NCBI GenBank assembly: GCA_014240065.1
Contig: JAAZXR010000015.1
Span: 1 to 64,000, forward strand
Source: Myxococcales bacterium
Lineage (GTDB): Bacteria; Myxococcota_A; Polyangia; Nannocystales; Nannocystaceae
Reading direction: 5' to 3'
Length of the DNA stretch: 64,000 nt
The position numbers and the translations under genes are program-made. A model generated the notes under the pieces. The model was not told the origin of the DNA. It worked only from the letters and a program-made list of their open reading frames with translations, and ran no database searches. Positions within the stretch are counted from its first letter, which is position 1. Every line of letters starts with the position of its first letter. Positions 7,487-15,746 of this stretch are shown piece after piece.

Positions 7487-9430
7487 CTACGTTGGCCCGG
7501 GGTTGGAGCTCGGGTCCTCGTCAGCGCGCTTAAGAACGAGGAGGACGCCGCGGGCGGTGTCGATGCGGACCTCGCTCCCCGAGTGAATCGACGTGCACCC
7601 GCTGCATCCGATGAGCGCGCTCAACCCGAGCTCACGCGCCATCAGCACTCCGTGGCTCAGCGCGCCGCCGTACTCCGTGCAGATCGCGGCCACGCGTGAC
7701 TCCGCCAACGCGACAGCCGCCGGGGCTGTCAGGGCGGGAGTCGCGATGATCTCGCCCGGCGCCGGCGGACGGCGCCAGATATCTTCGAGGTCGCGACGAA
7801 CTGTGAGGCGCCCCTCCACGCTCGGGCCGACCGGGACGCCGTGTAGCTTGGGGCGGGTGATCGGGAAGGGGGCGCCGTCGAAGATGCGATCTGGGGGGAG
7901 GAGCCGGGCGCGTCGCTCGTGGCGACGCTGCCGTGAGCGCAGCACCTCCTCGGTGAGCGAGGGGGCTGCAGGTGCCTCCGCGAGCAGCGCGATGAGCTCG
8001 TCACCGGAGAGCGAAAACACGAGCTGTGGGGGGAGCCGGAGGGCCTCGGCGGCCGCGAGCCACACGGCGCGCAGCGGGGCGAGCCCCAGCGCGAAGTAGT
8101 GATCATCGATCTCTCCAAGCAGCGTCGCCACCTCGTCTTCATCGGTGTCGCCCTCGGGAGTCGCAGGATGTCCGCCCCGCACATATTCGGCGCGAGCGAG
8201 GGCGGCGCCGATCCCTAGCTCGTCGAGAGATGGGCTCGCGAGATCCCACGTCGCGGGGAGCACGTCCAAATAGTCCCCGCGCTCGCACAAGGAGAGGGGC
8301 GACTGTTCGCTGTGGACCCGCGTGAACCCTCGGCGCGCGGGGATCAACAACTCTACGTAGTTATCGAACATCTCGAAGAAACCCTCCACAGCCTCGTGGA
8401 GGCGCTCGATGATGTCGGCCACCGCGGCCTTCGTCAGGCGCTCTACGAGGTCTTCATGACGCCGCCGGGCGCGGGGCAAGAGCACCTCGCGGAGGGTTCG
8501 CAGCCCCTCGAGAGGGCGCCCCGGCGGCTGCGGAATGTTGAGGTCGCGGGGCAGCGTTCGCGTGTACAGCCATCCCGCGATGACTCGGGGAGCCCCCGCC
8601 TGAGGGCGCCGCGCAGCGAGCGTGTGAATGAGCCAGGCGTGGGCGACCGAGAGCGGCGCGGGGTTGTGCTCGGCGTCGAGCACGAGGAGGCCGTGAAGGT
8701 GGGGGGGCGGACCCTCCTCGGGACCGGCCTCCTCCATCGCCGCCATCATCTCGGTCCACTGCGGGAAGGGGTCGACGGTGAGGGGGCGCGCTTGGACGAC
8801 CCAGAGCTGGTCGTCTGCGCCGAGGATCACCTCGATGTCCACGCCGAGCGGACCAGCGACGTGGGCGAGGACCTGCACAACGAGCGCCTGAAGGCGGACC
8901 GCGACGGGGTGGTCCCAGGCGCTGAGCGGTCCGGCAAAGGTGGGGGTGGCGCCCCACGCGAGCGCGTCGTGCGAGGGGCCGTGCACCTCGATCATCGGGG
9001 GGTGTGGCGGTCTCGCGGCGACCACCACGAGCAGGGCTCGGGAGACCTCTCGCTGAATCAAGACGTCGGCGAGGGTAGGCGCCGGGCTGAAATAGGCGAC
9101 CACCGCGCGATCATCACATCGCGCTCGGATCGCTTGGATGGCGGCCGAGATCTCCTGGACAGAGGCGCATCCACGGATGGTCTCGCTCAGGCCGGCGGCG
9201 CTCCGGGTGTCCCCGTCTTCGTGGGGGAATGCCCCTCGGACGATCACGGGCCCGCCTCGCAGCAGGGCCTCGAGCGGCGCCGCGTCGGTCTTCGATATCG
9301 TCGTGGTCAAGGTGGTCGTGAGCCACCCCTCCGGGACCGCGACGCCGGCGCGGATGAGTCGCTCCAAACGCCCAAACTTCTGAGAAATTTGCGTTCGCGT
9401 CGTGGTCGTCGTCGCGCCGAGTCTCCGCAC
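7487..9430 (-). CDS. PEP-utilising enzyme (PEP synthase / rifampin-phosphotransferase-like)
   Basis: Enzymes of this family transfer phosphate from ATP via a swinging His domain. The N-terminus has the ATP-binding part (RLIRAGVAVPEGW; VRGAFPHEDGDTRSAAGLSET near residues 65-90; GVDIEVILGADDQLWVVQARPLT near 200-220). The C-terminus has the phosphohistidine domain (YGGALSHGVLMARELGLSAL, His catalytic). At 647 aa it is shorter than PpsA or Rph, so the central region is reduced. The substrate is unknown; an antibiotic or small alcohol is possible, but this is inference. The GTG at 9430 has TACAAT 8 nt upstream. It is divergent from the gene at 9457. Confidence 0.85.
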   Translation of the reverse strand: MRRLGATTTTTRTQISQKFGRLERLIRAGVAVPEGWLTTTLTTTISKTDAAPLEALLRGGPVIVRGAFPHEDGDTRSAAGLSETIRGCASVQEISAAIQAIRARCDDRAVVAYFSPAPTLADVLIQREVSRALLVVVAARPPHPPMIEVHGPSHDALAWGATPTFAGPLSAWDHPVAVRLQALVVQVLAHVAGPLGVDIEVILGADDQLWVVQARPLTVDPFPQWTEMMAAMEEAGPEEGPPPHLHGLLVLDAEHNPAPLSVAHAWLIHTLAARRPQAGAPRVIAGWLYTRTLPRDLNIPQPPGRPLEGLRTLREVLLPRARRRHEDLVERLTKAAVADIIERLHEAVEGFFEMFDNYVELLIPARRGFTRVHSEQSPLSLCERGDYLDVLPATWDLASPSLDELGIGAALARAEYVRGGHPATPEGDTDEDEVATLLGEIDDHYFALGLAPLRAVWLAAAEALRLPPQLVFSLSGDELIALLAEAPAAPSLTEEVLRSRQRRHERRARLLPPDRIFDGAPFPITRPKLHGVPVGPSVEGRLTVRRDLEDIWRRPPAPGEIIATPALTAPAAVALAESRVAAICTEYGGALSHGVLMARELGLSALIGCSGCTSIHSGSEVRIDTARGVLLVLKRADEDPSSNPGPT

Positions 9431-9438
9431 CGCGGATC

Positions 9439-9444
9439 ATTGTA
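9439..9444 (-). promoter_or_regulatory. -10-like hexamer TACAAT
   Basis: Minus-strand TACAAT sits 8 nt before GTG 9430. It overlaps by 2 bp the plus-strand TAGACT that serves the divergent gene at 9457. Confidence 0.55.
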
Positions 9445-9448
9445 GACT
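9443..9448 (+). promoter_or_regulatory. -10-like hexamer TAGACT
   Basis: Sits 8 nt before GTG 9457. RNA polymerase could not occupy this and the opposite TACAAT (9439-9444) together. Confidence 0.5.
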
Positions 9449-9456
9449 CTCGGAGC

Positions 9457-9933
9457 GTGGAACACCGGCTTTTCCCAGCGCCCCCCGTGGAGTCGTGGCT
9501 CGCGGCACTGTTGGCTCCGCCTGGCGCGCGAGCCGAGGTGAGGGTGCACTTTGGGGTGGAGGCAGGGGGCGCGTTGCGTCCGGCGCTCGCGGGGTGGGCT
9601 GCGCTCGATCCCGCTGTCGATGCCTCCCTGACAGGGCTGGTGGTCGTCGACTCCTTCGACCGTCCGGCGGCCGCGAGCCTCGACCTGGGGCGGGTGCTCG
9701 GCGACGAGGCCCTGGTGGTCGAGCTCGTGCCGCTCCCTCAGCCGCTCTGGCGCAGCATCGTGGGGGTGGGAGAGAGCGGCGCGCTGCCAAGAACGATCGG
9801 ATCCCGCGGGGTCGAGTGGCGCTCGCTCGGGCTCGAGAGCGTCGAGCATTGGCGTTGTCGGTCGCCGCAAGATCTCGCCGTAACCGTCGGGACGTTCGTC
9901 GGCGTTGGTGGTCGCCGTCGGCGCGCGCCCTAG
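9457..9933 (+). CDS. Unknown protein, 158 aa
   Basis: An Ala/Val-rich cytoplasmic protein with no signal peptide. It starts MEHRLFPAPPVESWLAALLAP and has the conserved-looking segment DSFDRPAAASLDLGRVLG. No domain is recognised. The GTG start is supported by the TAGACT hexamer 8 nt upstream. Its TAG stop shares the CTAG at 9930-9933 with the stop codon of glpK on the other strand. Confidence 0.65.
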   Translation: MEHRLFPAPPVESWLAALLAPPGARAEVRVHFGVEAGGALRPALAGWAALDPAVDASLTGLVVVDSFDRPAAASLDLGRVLGDEALVVELVPLPQPLWRSIVGVGESGALPRTIGSRGVEWRSLGLESVEHWRCRSPQDLAVTVGTFVGVGGRRRRAP

Positions 9934-11462
9934 GCCTTGCGCACGGCTTCGTTCCAGCGCGCTCGCAGCGCTTCGATCTCACCGCTGGCACCGGATGGTT
10001 CAAACGAGCGATCCTTGACCCACGCGTTTGTCAGCGCGGTCTGGTCCTCCCACAAGCCGCAGCCGAGGCCGGCCAAGAACACCGCGCCGAGGGCGGTGGT
10101 CTCGAGCATGCGAGGTCGGTCGAGCGCCGCGTGGAGTACGTCGGCTTGGATTTGCATGAGCAGGTTGTTGGCGGCGGCGCCGCCGTCGACCCGGAGGCGC
10201 TGGAGTCGGAGCGCGTTGGAATCGTCACTTGAGGTCGTCGCAGCGAGGTCGGCGATCATGGCTTGCACCAGGTCCCCGACTTGCAACGCGATCCCCTCAA
10301 GGGCCGCGCGCGCGATGTGGGCGCGCGACGAGCCGCGCGTGAGCCCGGAGAGCATGCCGCGGGCGTCGGGGCGCCAGTGGGGCGCGCCGAGTCCCGCGTG
10401 CGCCGGGACGAGCACGACGCCGCCGCTGTCGGCCACGCTGCTCGCCATGGCCTCGATCTCCGGCGCCGTCGCGAAGAACTTGAGCTCGTCACGAAGCCAC
10501 TGGACCACCGCGCCCGCCATGAACGCGCTGCCTTCGAGGCAATAGGTCGTCACGTCGCCAAGCTGCCAGCCCACCGTGGTCAACAGACCATGCTTCGACG
10601 CGACCGGCGCCTCGCCGGTGTTCATCATGATGAACGCGCCGGTACCGTAGGTGCACTTCGCCTCCCCGCGGGCGAAGCAGGCCTGGCCAAACAGCGCGGC
10701 TTGCTGATCTCCGGCGATGCCGTGGATCGGGACGCCGTCGGGCAGCCCAGGGACAGCTCGCGTCTCCCCAAAGCGGTGTGTGCAGGGGTGCACGGAGGGG
10801 AGCAGCGAATCCGGTACCCGCAACAGGTCGCATAGTTCAAGATCCCACGCGCGCTCCGAGCCCGCGCGCCCCTCGAGCGGCCACAGCATGGTGCGCGAGG
10901 CGTTGGACGGCTCGGTGGCGTGGCTCGCTCCGTTGGTGAGTCGCCACAACATGTAGGTGTCGATGGTGCCGGCGGCGAGCTCGCCGCGCGCGGCGGCGTC
11001 ACGGGCCCCCTCCACGTTGTCGAGCGTCCACGCGAGCTTGGTCGCCGAAAAATATGGGTCGAGCACGAGCCCCGTGCGCTCGCGAATGAGGGGCTCGTGG
11101 CCTCGCGCCTTGAGCTCATCGCATCGCTTCGCCGTACGTCGGTCCTGCCAGACCAGCGCCTTGTGGATGGGAGCGCCGGTCTCTCGCGACCAAATCAGGC
11201 TGGTCTCGCGCTGGTTGGTGATCCCGATGGCGGCGATTTCGTGTGGTTCCCCCGAGCTCTCCATCACCGCGCGGACCTCTCGAATGCCCTTGAGCACCGA
11301 GGTCCAAAGCTCCTCTGGATCGTGCTCCACGAGCCCGGGCGAAGGAAAGTGCTGCGGGAAGTCGTGGGTGGAGCGCGCGCGGACTTGGAGGTCGGAGTCG
11401 ACGAGGAGGCAGGTGCTTCCAGTGGTCCCTTGATCGATGGCGAGGATTAACGGGGTGCTCAT
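9930..11462 (-). CDS. glpK: Glycerol kinase
   Basis: GlpK phosphorylates glycerol to sn-glycerol 3-phosphate with ATP. The 510-aa protein, of normal length, has the FGGY-type N-terminus LILAIDQGTTGSTCLLVD, the segment GITNQRETSLIWSRETG with the family-conserved Arg-Glu, and the C-terminal nucleotide motif LRVDGGAAANNLLMQ. The ATG at 11462 overlaps the lipase stop by 4 nt (ATGA), so the genes are translationally coupled. An ORF start at 11522 is inside the lipase and not used. The glycerol probably comes from that lipase. No glpF or glpD is visible here. Confidence 0.97.
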   Translation of the reverse strand: MSTPLILAIDQGTTGSTCLLVDSDLQVRARSTHDFPQHFPSPGLVEHDPEELWTSVLKGIREVRAVMESSGEPHEIAAIGITNQRETSLIWSRETGAPIHKALVWQDRRTAKRCDELKARGHEPLIRERTGLVLDPYFSATKLAWTLDNVEGARDAAARGELAAGTIDTYMLWRLTNGASHATEPSNASRTMLWPLEGRAGSERAWDLELCDLLRVPDSLLPSVHPCTHRFGETRAVPGLPDGVPIHGIAGDQQAALFGQACFARGEAKCTYGTGAFIMMNTGEAPVASKHGLLTTVGWQLGDVTTYCLEGSAFMAGAVVQWLRDELKFFATAPEIEAMASSVADSGGVVLVPAHAGLGAPHWRPDARGMLSGLTRGSSRAHIARAALEGIALQVGDLVQAMIADLAATTSSDDSNALRLQRLRVDGGAAANNLLMQIQADVLHAALDRPRMLETTALGAVFLAGLGCGLWEDQTALTNAWVKDRSFEPSGASGEIEALRARWNEAVRKA

Positions 11463-12301
11463 GATGCTGTCTTTGTCGGTGGGTAGTGGGTCTCGAGGAA
11501 CGCGCAGATGCTGGTGGCGCACGCCTCCGCGTCGACATCCCAGGCGATCTGATGAAACGACCGCGATAGTACCTTCGTGGTCGTGGACGAATTCGTCAAC
11601 CGCGAGGCGGCGTACTGAACGTTGCTCACCGGGGCGCTGTGGTCATGTTGGCCGTGGATGAGCATCGTCGGGCACCGGACCTGCGGGAGCAGGGGTCGCA
11701 CGCACGCCTGCAGGCGCAGCAGCTCGAGGAGGCTCGAGCGCGGGAACGCGTCGAAGCCGGGATATTGCGCCGCGACGCTGCGAATGCTGCAGTCGGTGCG
11801 CGCCGGCTTCGCGATTCTCGCCGTCAGTCGGTCAAGCCCGGGGATCCTGGCGAGGTGGCCCAGGGCCCGAATGCCCCACCGTTGATAGGGCTTGAGCACG
11901 AGCGGGGTGCCCATGCACACGAGGGCGCTGACCTGCTGCGGAGCGGAGGCCGCGAGGCGCAGCGCGAGGAGCGAGCCCATGGAGAACCCGATCACGGCGA
12001 CGGGTCGGTCGCCCGACAACGCTCGCAGGTGCCTCTCGCTGCTCGCCGCCCAGTCTCCCCACGCGCTCGTTCGAAGCGCCTCGTAGGATTCGTGACCACC
12101 GAGCAGCGGTCCCGAGCAGCGGTATCCGGCACGAGCGAGCCGCGCGCCGATGGGACGCACCTCCCAGGGGGTCCCGGTGAGCCCGTGGAGGATCAGCACC
12201 GGGCGCCCGGTTACAGGTCCCAGATCGAAGGGGGCGGCGTCTCCGCTGGGATCGGGCGACGGGGTCGTGTCTTCGTCGAGGTCGGGGAGGTGGGGCACCA
12301 C
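11459..12301 (-). CDS. Alpha/beta-hydrolase, carboxylesterase/monoacylglycerol-lipase-like
   Basis: The 280-aa protein has the alpha/beta-hydrolase oxyanion region LILHGLTGTPWEVRP (about residues 36-50), nucleophile elbow GFSMGS (Ser107), Asp220 in HGQHDHSAP and His250 in SFHQIAWD. This layout matches Est30-type carboxylesterases and monoacylglycerol lipases. A lid-like insertion lies between residues 130 and 190. There is no signal peptide, so it should be cytoplasmic. It is the first gene of an operon with glpK, overlapping it by 4 nt, so release of glycerol from monoacylglycerols is a reasonable inference. The start is GTG 12301; a poor TACCGT lies 9 nt before it. Confidence 0.85.
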   Translation of the reverse strand: MVPHLPDLDEDTTPSPDPSGDAAPFDLGPVTGRPVLILHGLTGTPWEVRPIGARLARAGYRCSGPLLGGHESYEALRTSAWGDWAASSERHLRALSGDRPVAVIGFSMGSLLALRLAASAPQQVSALVCMGTPLVLKPYQRWGIRALGHLARIPGLDRLTARIAKPARTDCSIRSVAAQYPGFDAFPRSSLLELLRLQACVRPLLPQVRCPTMLIHGQHDHSAPVSNVQYAASRLTNSSTTTKVLSRSFHQIAWDVDAEACATSICAFLETHYPPTKTAS

Positions 12302-12362
12302 GGTTGGTCAACGGTAGCAGTGTTCACGGTGGCCATGGCTCCCTATTGCGGACTGACGATGC

Positions 12363-12368
12363 TAGTCT
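12363..12368 (+). promoter_or_regulatory. -10-like hexamer TAGTCT
   Basis: Sits 7 nt before GTG 12376, consistent with a leaderless mRNA for the response regulator. Confidence 0.45.
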
Positions 12369-12375
12369 CACCTGA

Positions 12376-13800
12376 GTGAGCGAGGTCGCGTCGATAGCGG
12401 AGGGTCCGGAGTTCGCGGGCGGGACGGTGCTCGTCGTAGACGACGAGGCGCCAGTGCGACACATGCTGCGGATCGTGTTGGAGCGCGAGGGGTACGAGGT
12501 GCGAGAGGCGGAAGACGGCGATACGGCGCTCGGGCTGGTCGCGGAGCATCCGCCCGACGTCCTGCTCACCGACGTGCGGATGGCGGGGATGACCGGGCTC
12601 GACTTGGTGCAGGTGCTGGCGCGTGACTTCCCCGAAATCACCCTCGTGGTCATGAGCGCCTTCGGCTCTGTGGAGTTGGCGATGGAGGCGCTCAATCGCG
12701 GCGCGTACGACTATATCTCCAAGCCGTTTAAGCAAGATGAGGTCGTGATGACGGTCCGAAAGGCCCAGGAGCGCGAGCGCTTGCGTCGTGAGAACTTGGC
12801 GCTCCGAGCTCGCATTGAAGAGCTCGACAGCGGCCGGAGCGACCTCGGTGACTTGCTGGTACACAGCGCCCAAATGCGTGAGGTGGCGAGGCTCGTACGC
12901 AAGGTGGCGCGGTACAAATCGACGGCGCTGGTGCTCGGCGAGAGCGGTGTTGGGAAAGAACTCGCGAGTCGCGCGATCCACGATCTGAGCCCGCGCGCCC
13001 AAGGCCCATTCGTGGCTGTCAATTGCGGCGCGATACCGGACACGCTGATCGAGTCCGAGCTCTTTGGTCACGTCAAGGGCGCCTTCACGGACGCCACGAG
13101 TGATCGGCGTGGGCTGTTTGAGGAGGCGATCGGTGGGACGTTGTTGCTCGACGAGGTGGGCGAGCTCCCGTCTGCCGTGCAGGTGAAGCTGCTGCGTGCC
13201 CTTCAAGAAGAAGAGGTTCGGCGGGTCGGCGACACCGCGCCTCGCTCTGTGGATGTTCGGGTGATCGCGGCGACCTCGCGGGCGCTCGAGGACATGGTCG
13301 CCGAGGGGTCCTTTCGCCAAGACCTGTACTTCCGGCTCAACGTCTTTCAGGTCACGATCCCGCCGCTGCGCGCGCGGAAGGAGGACATCGCCCCGCTCGT
13401 GGAGCACTTCCTTCGACGTGTGAACACACGGCTCGGCACCCAGATCGAGGGGGTCACGGCGGACGCGTTGGCGGCCTTGATCTCCTATGGATGGCCGGGC
13501 AATGTTCGCGAGCTTGAAAATGCCATCGAGCACGCCTCCGTGCTCGCGGAAGACCAGCGCATCGCGTTTGACGACCTCCCTGAGCGCGTGCGCCGTCGCG
13601 AGCAAGGGAGCGGCGAGGTCGTCGTGGTGCCGCTCGGTGCGGGTGATTTGTCCGTCAAGCGAGCCGGGAGAGCGCTCGAACGGGAGCTGATGTTGAGAGC
13701 GCTCGAGCAGACCGACGGGAACCGGACCCAGGCCGCGAAGCTGCTCGACCTGTCGCATCGGGCGCTGCTGTACAAGATCAAAGAATTCGGGCTGACGTAG
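12376..13800 (+). CDS. NtrC-family sigma54-dependent response regulator
   Basis: This 474-aa activator of sigma54-RNA polymerase has three parts. The receiver domain (17-130) has the acidic pair Asp22-Asp23, phospho-acceptor Asp66 and Lys117. The AAA+ domain (160-405) has Walker A GESGVGKE (188-195), GAFTDA (235-240) where most relatives have GAFTGA, and Walker B ending LLLDE (260). The C-terminus has a Fis-type helix-turn-helix ([25 protein letters not shown]). No kinase gene is adjacent, so it is an orphan. The start is GTG 12376. It is divergent from the lipase-glpK operon and could regulate it, but nothing shows that. Confidence 0.93.
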   Translation: MSEVASIAEGPEFAGGTVLVVDDEAPVRHMLRIVLEREGYEVREAEDGDTALGLVAEHPPDVLLTDVRMAGMTGLDLVQVLARDFPEITLVVMSAFGSVELAMEALNRGAYDYISKPFKQDEVVMTVRKAQERERLRRENLALRARIEELDSGRSDLGDLLVHSAQMREVARLVRKVARYKSTALVLGESGVGKELASRAIHDLSPRAQGPFVAVNCGAIPDTLIESELFGHVKGAFTDATSDRRGLFEEAIGGTLLLDEVGELPSAVQVKLLRALQEEEVRRVGDTAPRSVDVRVIAATSRALEDMVAEGSFRQDLYFRLNVFQVTIPPLRARKEDIAPLVEHFLRRVNTRLGTQIEGVTADALAALISYGWPGNVRELENAIEHASVLAEDQRIAFDDLPERVRRREQGSGEVVVVPLGAGDLSVKRAGRALERELMLRALEQTDGNRTQAAKLLDLSHRALLYKIKEFGLT

Positions 13801-13912
13801 GCATCCGATTGGGCGCTTTTTGGGCGGCAACGGACTGACGACCACCGCTATCAGCTGTTCGGTTCCGTTGAGGTAACTGCGCGCATGTTGAGTGATGTTG
13901 GCGTCTGTCGGC

Positions 13913-13994
13913 CTGTTGAAGCCGATCTTGGGGCAGATTCCCGCGAATTTTTGGGGTGGCCGCGCGGGCATGGGATGCTGTTGAAGACGATCTT
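13913..13994. repeat. Imperfect direct repeat CTGTTGAAG(C/A)CGATCTT
   Basis: Copies at 13913-13929 and 13978-13994 differ at one base and are 65 bp apart start to start. They do not encode a recognisable protein. Confidence 0.75.
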
Positions 13995-14114
13995 CCCCGC
14001 AGAGAAATATCACGCAAGGCCCCACGGCCGGCATCGTCCAGATTCCCCCATGACTCTCGCTACTTGGCTCAAAAATCGCTCGAATATCACGCATTGTGCG
14101 CAAGTACGAGAACG

Positions 14115-14168
14115 TCAAATACCTATCAAATGCATATCAAATGTACTCAATTAGGCGTCTTTTAGGCG
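14115..14168. promoter_or_regulatory. 11-bp-phased direct repeats (TCAAAT x3, TTAGGCG x2)
   Basis: TCAAAT starts at 14115, 14126 and 14137, exactly 11 bp apart. A degenerate TCAATT follows at 14147. TTAGGCG starts at 14151 and 14162, again 11 bp apart. The block ends 10 bp before the -35 of the predicted promoter, so it looks like a multimeric regulator site on one face of the DNA helix. Confidence 0.6.
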
Positions 14169-14178
14169 CCACACCCCG

Positions 14179-14207
14179 TTGACTACCCCCCTCGACAAGC
14201 AGACAAT
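14179..14207 (+). promoter_or_regulatory. Sigma70-like promoter of the pil operon
   Basis: -35 TTGACT (14179-14184), a 17-bp spacer and -10 GACAAT (14202-14207). Transcription would begin near 14214, 26 nt before the HTH gene. It is the best -35/-10 pair I found in the window. Confidence 0.55.
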
Positions 14208-14239
14208 CTAGATGCACCGGTTTTTAGCCACGCGAGCGC

Positions 14240-14623
14240 ATGACTGCGACCCATCCCATAGAGTTGGGGGATTCAGAGATCTCCCTGGACGACGTCGATT
14301 CGGCCGCGTCCCCGTCGAGCGAGGACCCGGATCCAAGCGATTCCGCGGTGGAGACGTCGAAGGGCGATGGGAAACGCACTCGTCGGCAGGCGGCGCCCTC
14401 CAAGCCGCGTGCAGGCGAGCAGCCCAACAATGTCCGAAAGCTCCGGCAAGAGGCCATGATGAGCAAGGCGGAGCTGGCCCGACGGGCCCGGATCTCCCCG
14501 CTGACCGTGGACCGGGTGGAGGCGGGTTGTCCGTGCCGCATGGACACGAAACGCAAAATTCTGGAGGCCCTTGGCCTCTCGCCGTCGGCGCGGACCAAGG
14601 TCTGGCCCGACATGGACGACTGA
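14240..14623 (+). CDS. XRE/Cro-type helix-turn-helix regulator, leads the pil operon
   Basis: The 127-aa protein has an unstructured acidic N-terminus (residues 1-45), a basic linker (KRTRRQAAPSKPR) and a C-terminal HTH domain (about 62-115: VRKLRQEAMMSKAELARR, ISPLTVDRVEAG). Its two cysteines (CPC) just after the recognition helix are unusual. It lies 69 bp upstream of pilM on the same strand and is a good candidate for local control of pilus genes, possibly through the 11-bp repeats upstream. That link is inference. The predicted ATG has only a weak GCGAG ribosome-binding site. Confidence 0.85.
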   Translation: MTATHPIELGDSEISLDDVDSAASPSSEDPDPSDSAVETSKGDGKRTRRQAAPSKPRAGEQPNNVRKLRQEAMMSKAELARRARISPLTVDRVEAGCPCRMDTKRKILEALGLSPSARTKVWPDMDD

Positions 14624-14692
14624 GCCGGGCACGCCGGCTCAACGCGGATTCTCTCGGCGCCCCGACGGCGTACGGAGCGAAGGAGGTGCGTC

Positions 14693-15745
14693 ATGGCTAA
14701 GCAATGCATCGGAATTGATATTGGGCACCACGCGATCAAACTTGTCCAACTCAAGGTGAGTCGCCGTGGCGAACACACCCTCCAGAACTTTGGCATCGAG
14801 CCCCTGCCCCAGCAGGCAATTGTGGACGGCTCCATCATGAATCACGGCGCGGTCACCGACGCGCTGCGAGAGCTGAAGTCGAGGATTCATCTCAAGGGCG
14901 CAGACGTCGCGCTGGCGGTGTCGGGTCGCGGCGTCACCATCAAGAAGCTCAAGATCCCGTTTATGGAAGAGGGCTTGGACGAGCAGATGGATTGGGAGGT
15001 GCAACAAAATATCCCCTTCGCTCGTGACGAGGTGCTCGTGGATCACACGGTGCTCGTCGAGCAGACCCCCGATGGTCAAATGGAGGTGCTGCTCGTGGCC
15101 GCCAAGCGTGACATGGTGGCCGAGTATATCCACGTGGTCCGTGACGCTGGCTTCAACGCGTCGGTCGTGGAGCCGGCCGCGTTCGCCATTCAAAACGCGG
15201 TCGACCAAGCGGTCGGCTTCGCGCCGGGCGAGATCGTGGGGCTCGTCAATGTGGGGGCCATTCACTCGAGCATCTCCGTGGTGCTCGAGGGGGCGCCGGT
15301 CTTCACCCGCGACATCACAAAGGGCGGCAACACCTACACCGACGCGATCATGCAGAAGCTCGGTGTGAGCTTTGACGCGGGCGAGGCGTACAAGGTCGGA
15401 GGATCCGCGCCCGGCACGTCGGACGTCGTACCTCACGAGGTGCCGGTGGTCATCTCCGAGATTTCGCAGGAGATCGCGCTGGAGTTCCAGCGCTCCATCG
15501 ACTTTTTCATCAACGATAGCGTAGAGGGGCGGCTCTCTCGCATCTTCCTGACGGGAGGGACGGCGCTCGTCTCACAGCTCGCGCAGGCGGTTCAGGAACG
15601 AGCGAGGATTCCCGTGCACATCTTGAATCCATTTGAACGCACCACCATCGATGAACGGCGATGGGACATGCAATACCTGCAAGAGAACGCCCCCGTCGCC
15701 TCCGCGGCGTTTGGCTTGGCGCTTAGAAAAGTGGGGGACTGTTGA
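14693..15745 (+). CDS. pilM: Type IV pilus assembly protein PilM
   Basis: PilM is the cytoplasmic, actin-like ATP-binding protein that binds the N-terminal tail of PilN and links the inner-membrane alignment complex to the pilus motors. The 350-aa product starts MAKQCIGIDIGHHAIKLVQL, a classic FtsA/PilM N-terminus, has GLVNVGAIHSSISVV as the phosphate-2 type motif, and FLTGGTALVSQLAQAVQ near the C-terminus. It has the strongest ribosome-binding site in the operon (AAGGAGGTG, 8-10 nt before the ATG). It is followed within 1 nt by pilN. Confidence 0.97.
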   Translation: MAKQCIGIDIGHHAIKLVQLKVSRRGEHTLQNFGIEPLPQQAIVDGSIMNHGAVTDALRELKSRIHLKGADVALAVSGRGVTIKKLKIPFMEEGLDEQMDWEVQQNIPFARDEVLVDHTVLVEQTPDGQMEVLLVAAKRDMVAEYIHVVRDAGFNASVVEPAAFAIQNAVDQAVGFAPGEIVGLVNVGAIHSSISVVLEGAPVFTRDITKGGNTYTDAIMQKLGVSFDAGEAYKVGGSAPGTSDVVPHEVPVVISEISQEIALEFQRSIDFFINDSVEGRLSRIFLTGGTALVSQLAQAVQERARIPVHILNPFERTTIDERRWDMQYLQENAPVASAAFGLALRKVGDC

Positions 15746-15746
15746 G

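Larger units (their letters stand above)
13801..14239. other. 439-bp intergenic region upstream of the pil operon
   Basis: No credible gene is present. It holds an imperfect 17-bp direct repeat (13913-13929 and 13978-13994, one mismatch) 65 bp apart, a comparatively A+T-rich stretch, the 11-bp-phased repeats (14115-14168) and a sigma70-like promoter (14179-14207). No tRNA or terminator is visible. Confidence 0.7.

Noticed and set aside
12343-14118. 591-codon minus-strand ORF opposite the sigma54 regulator
   Set aside because: A shadow frame of the high-GC coding strand; it has no recognisable motifs, while the plus strand encodes a full NtrC-type protein.
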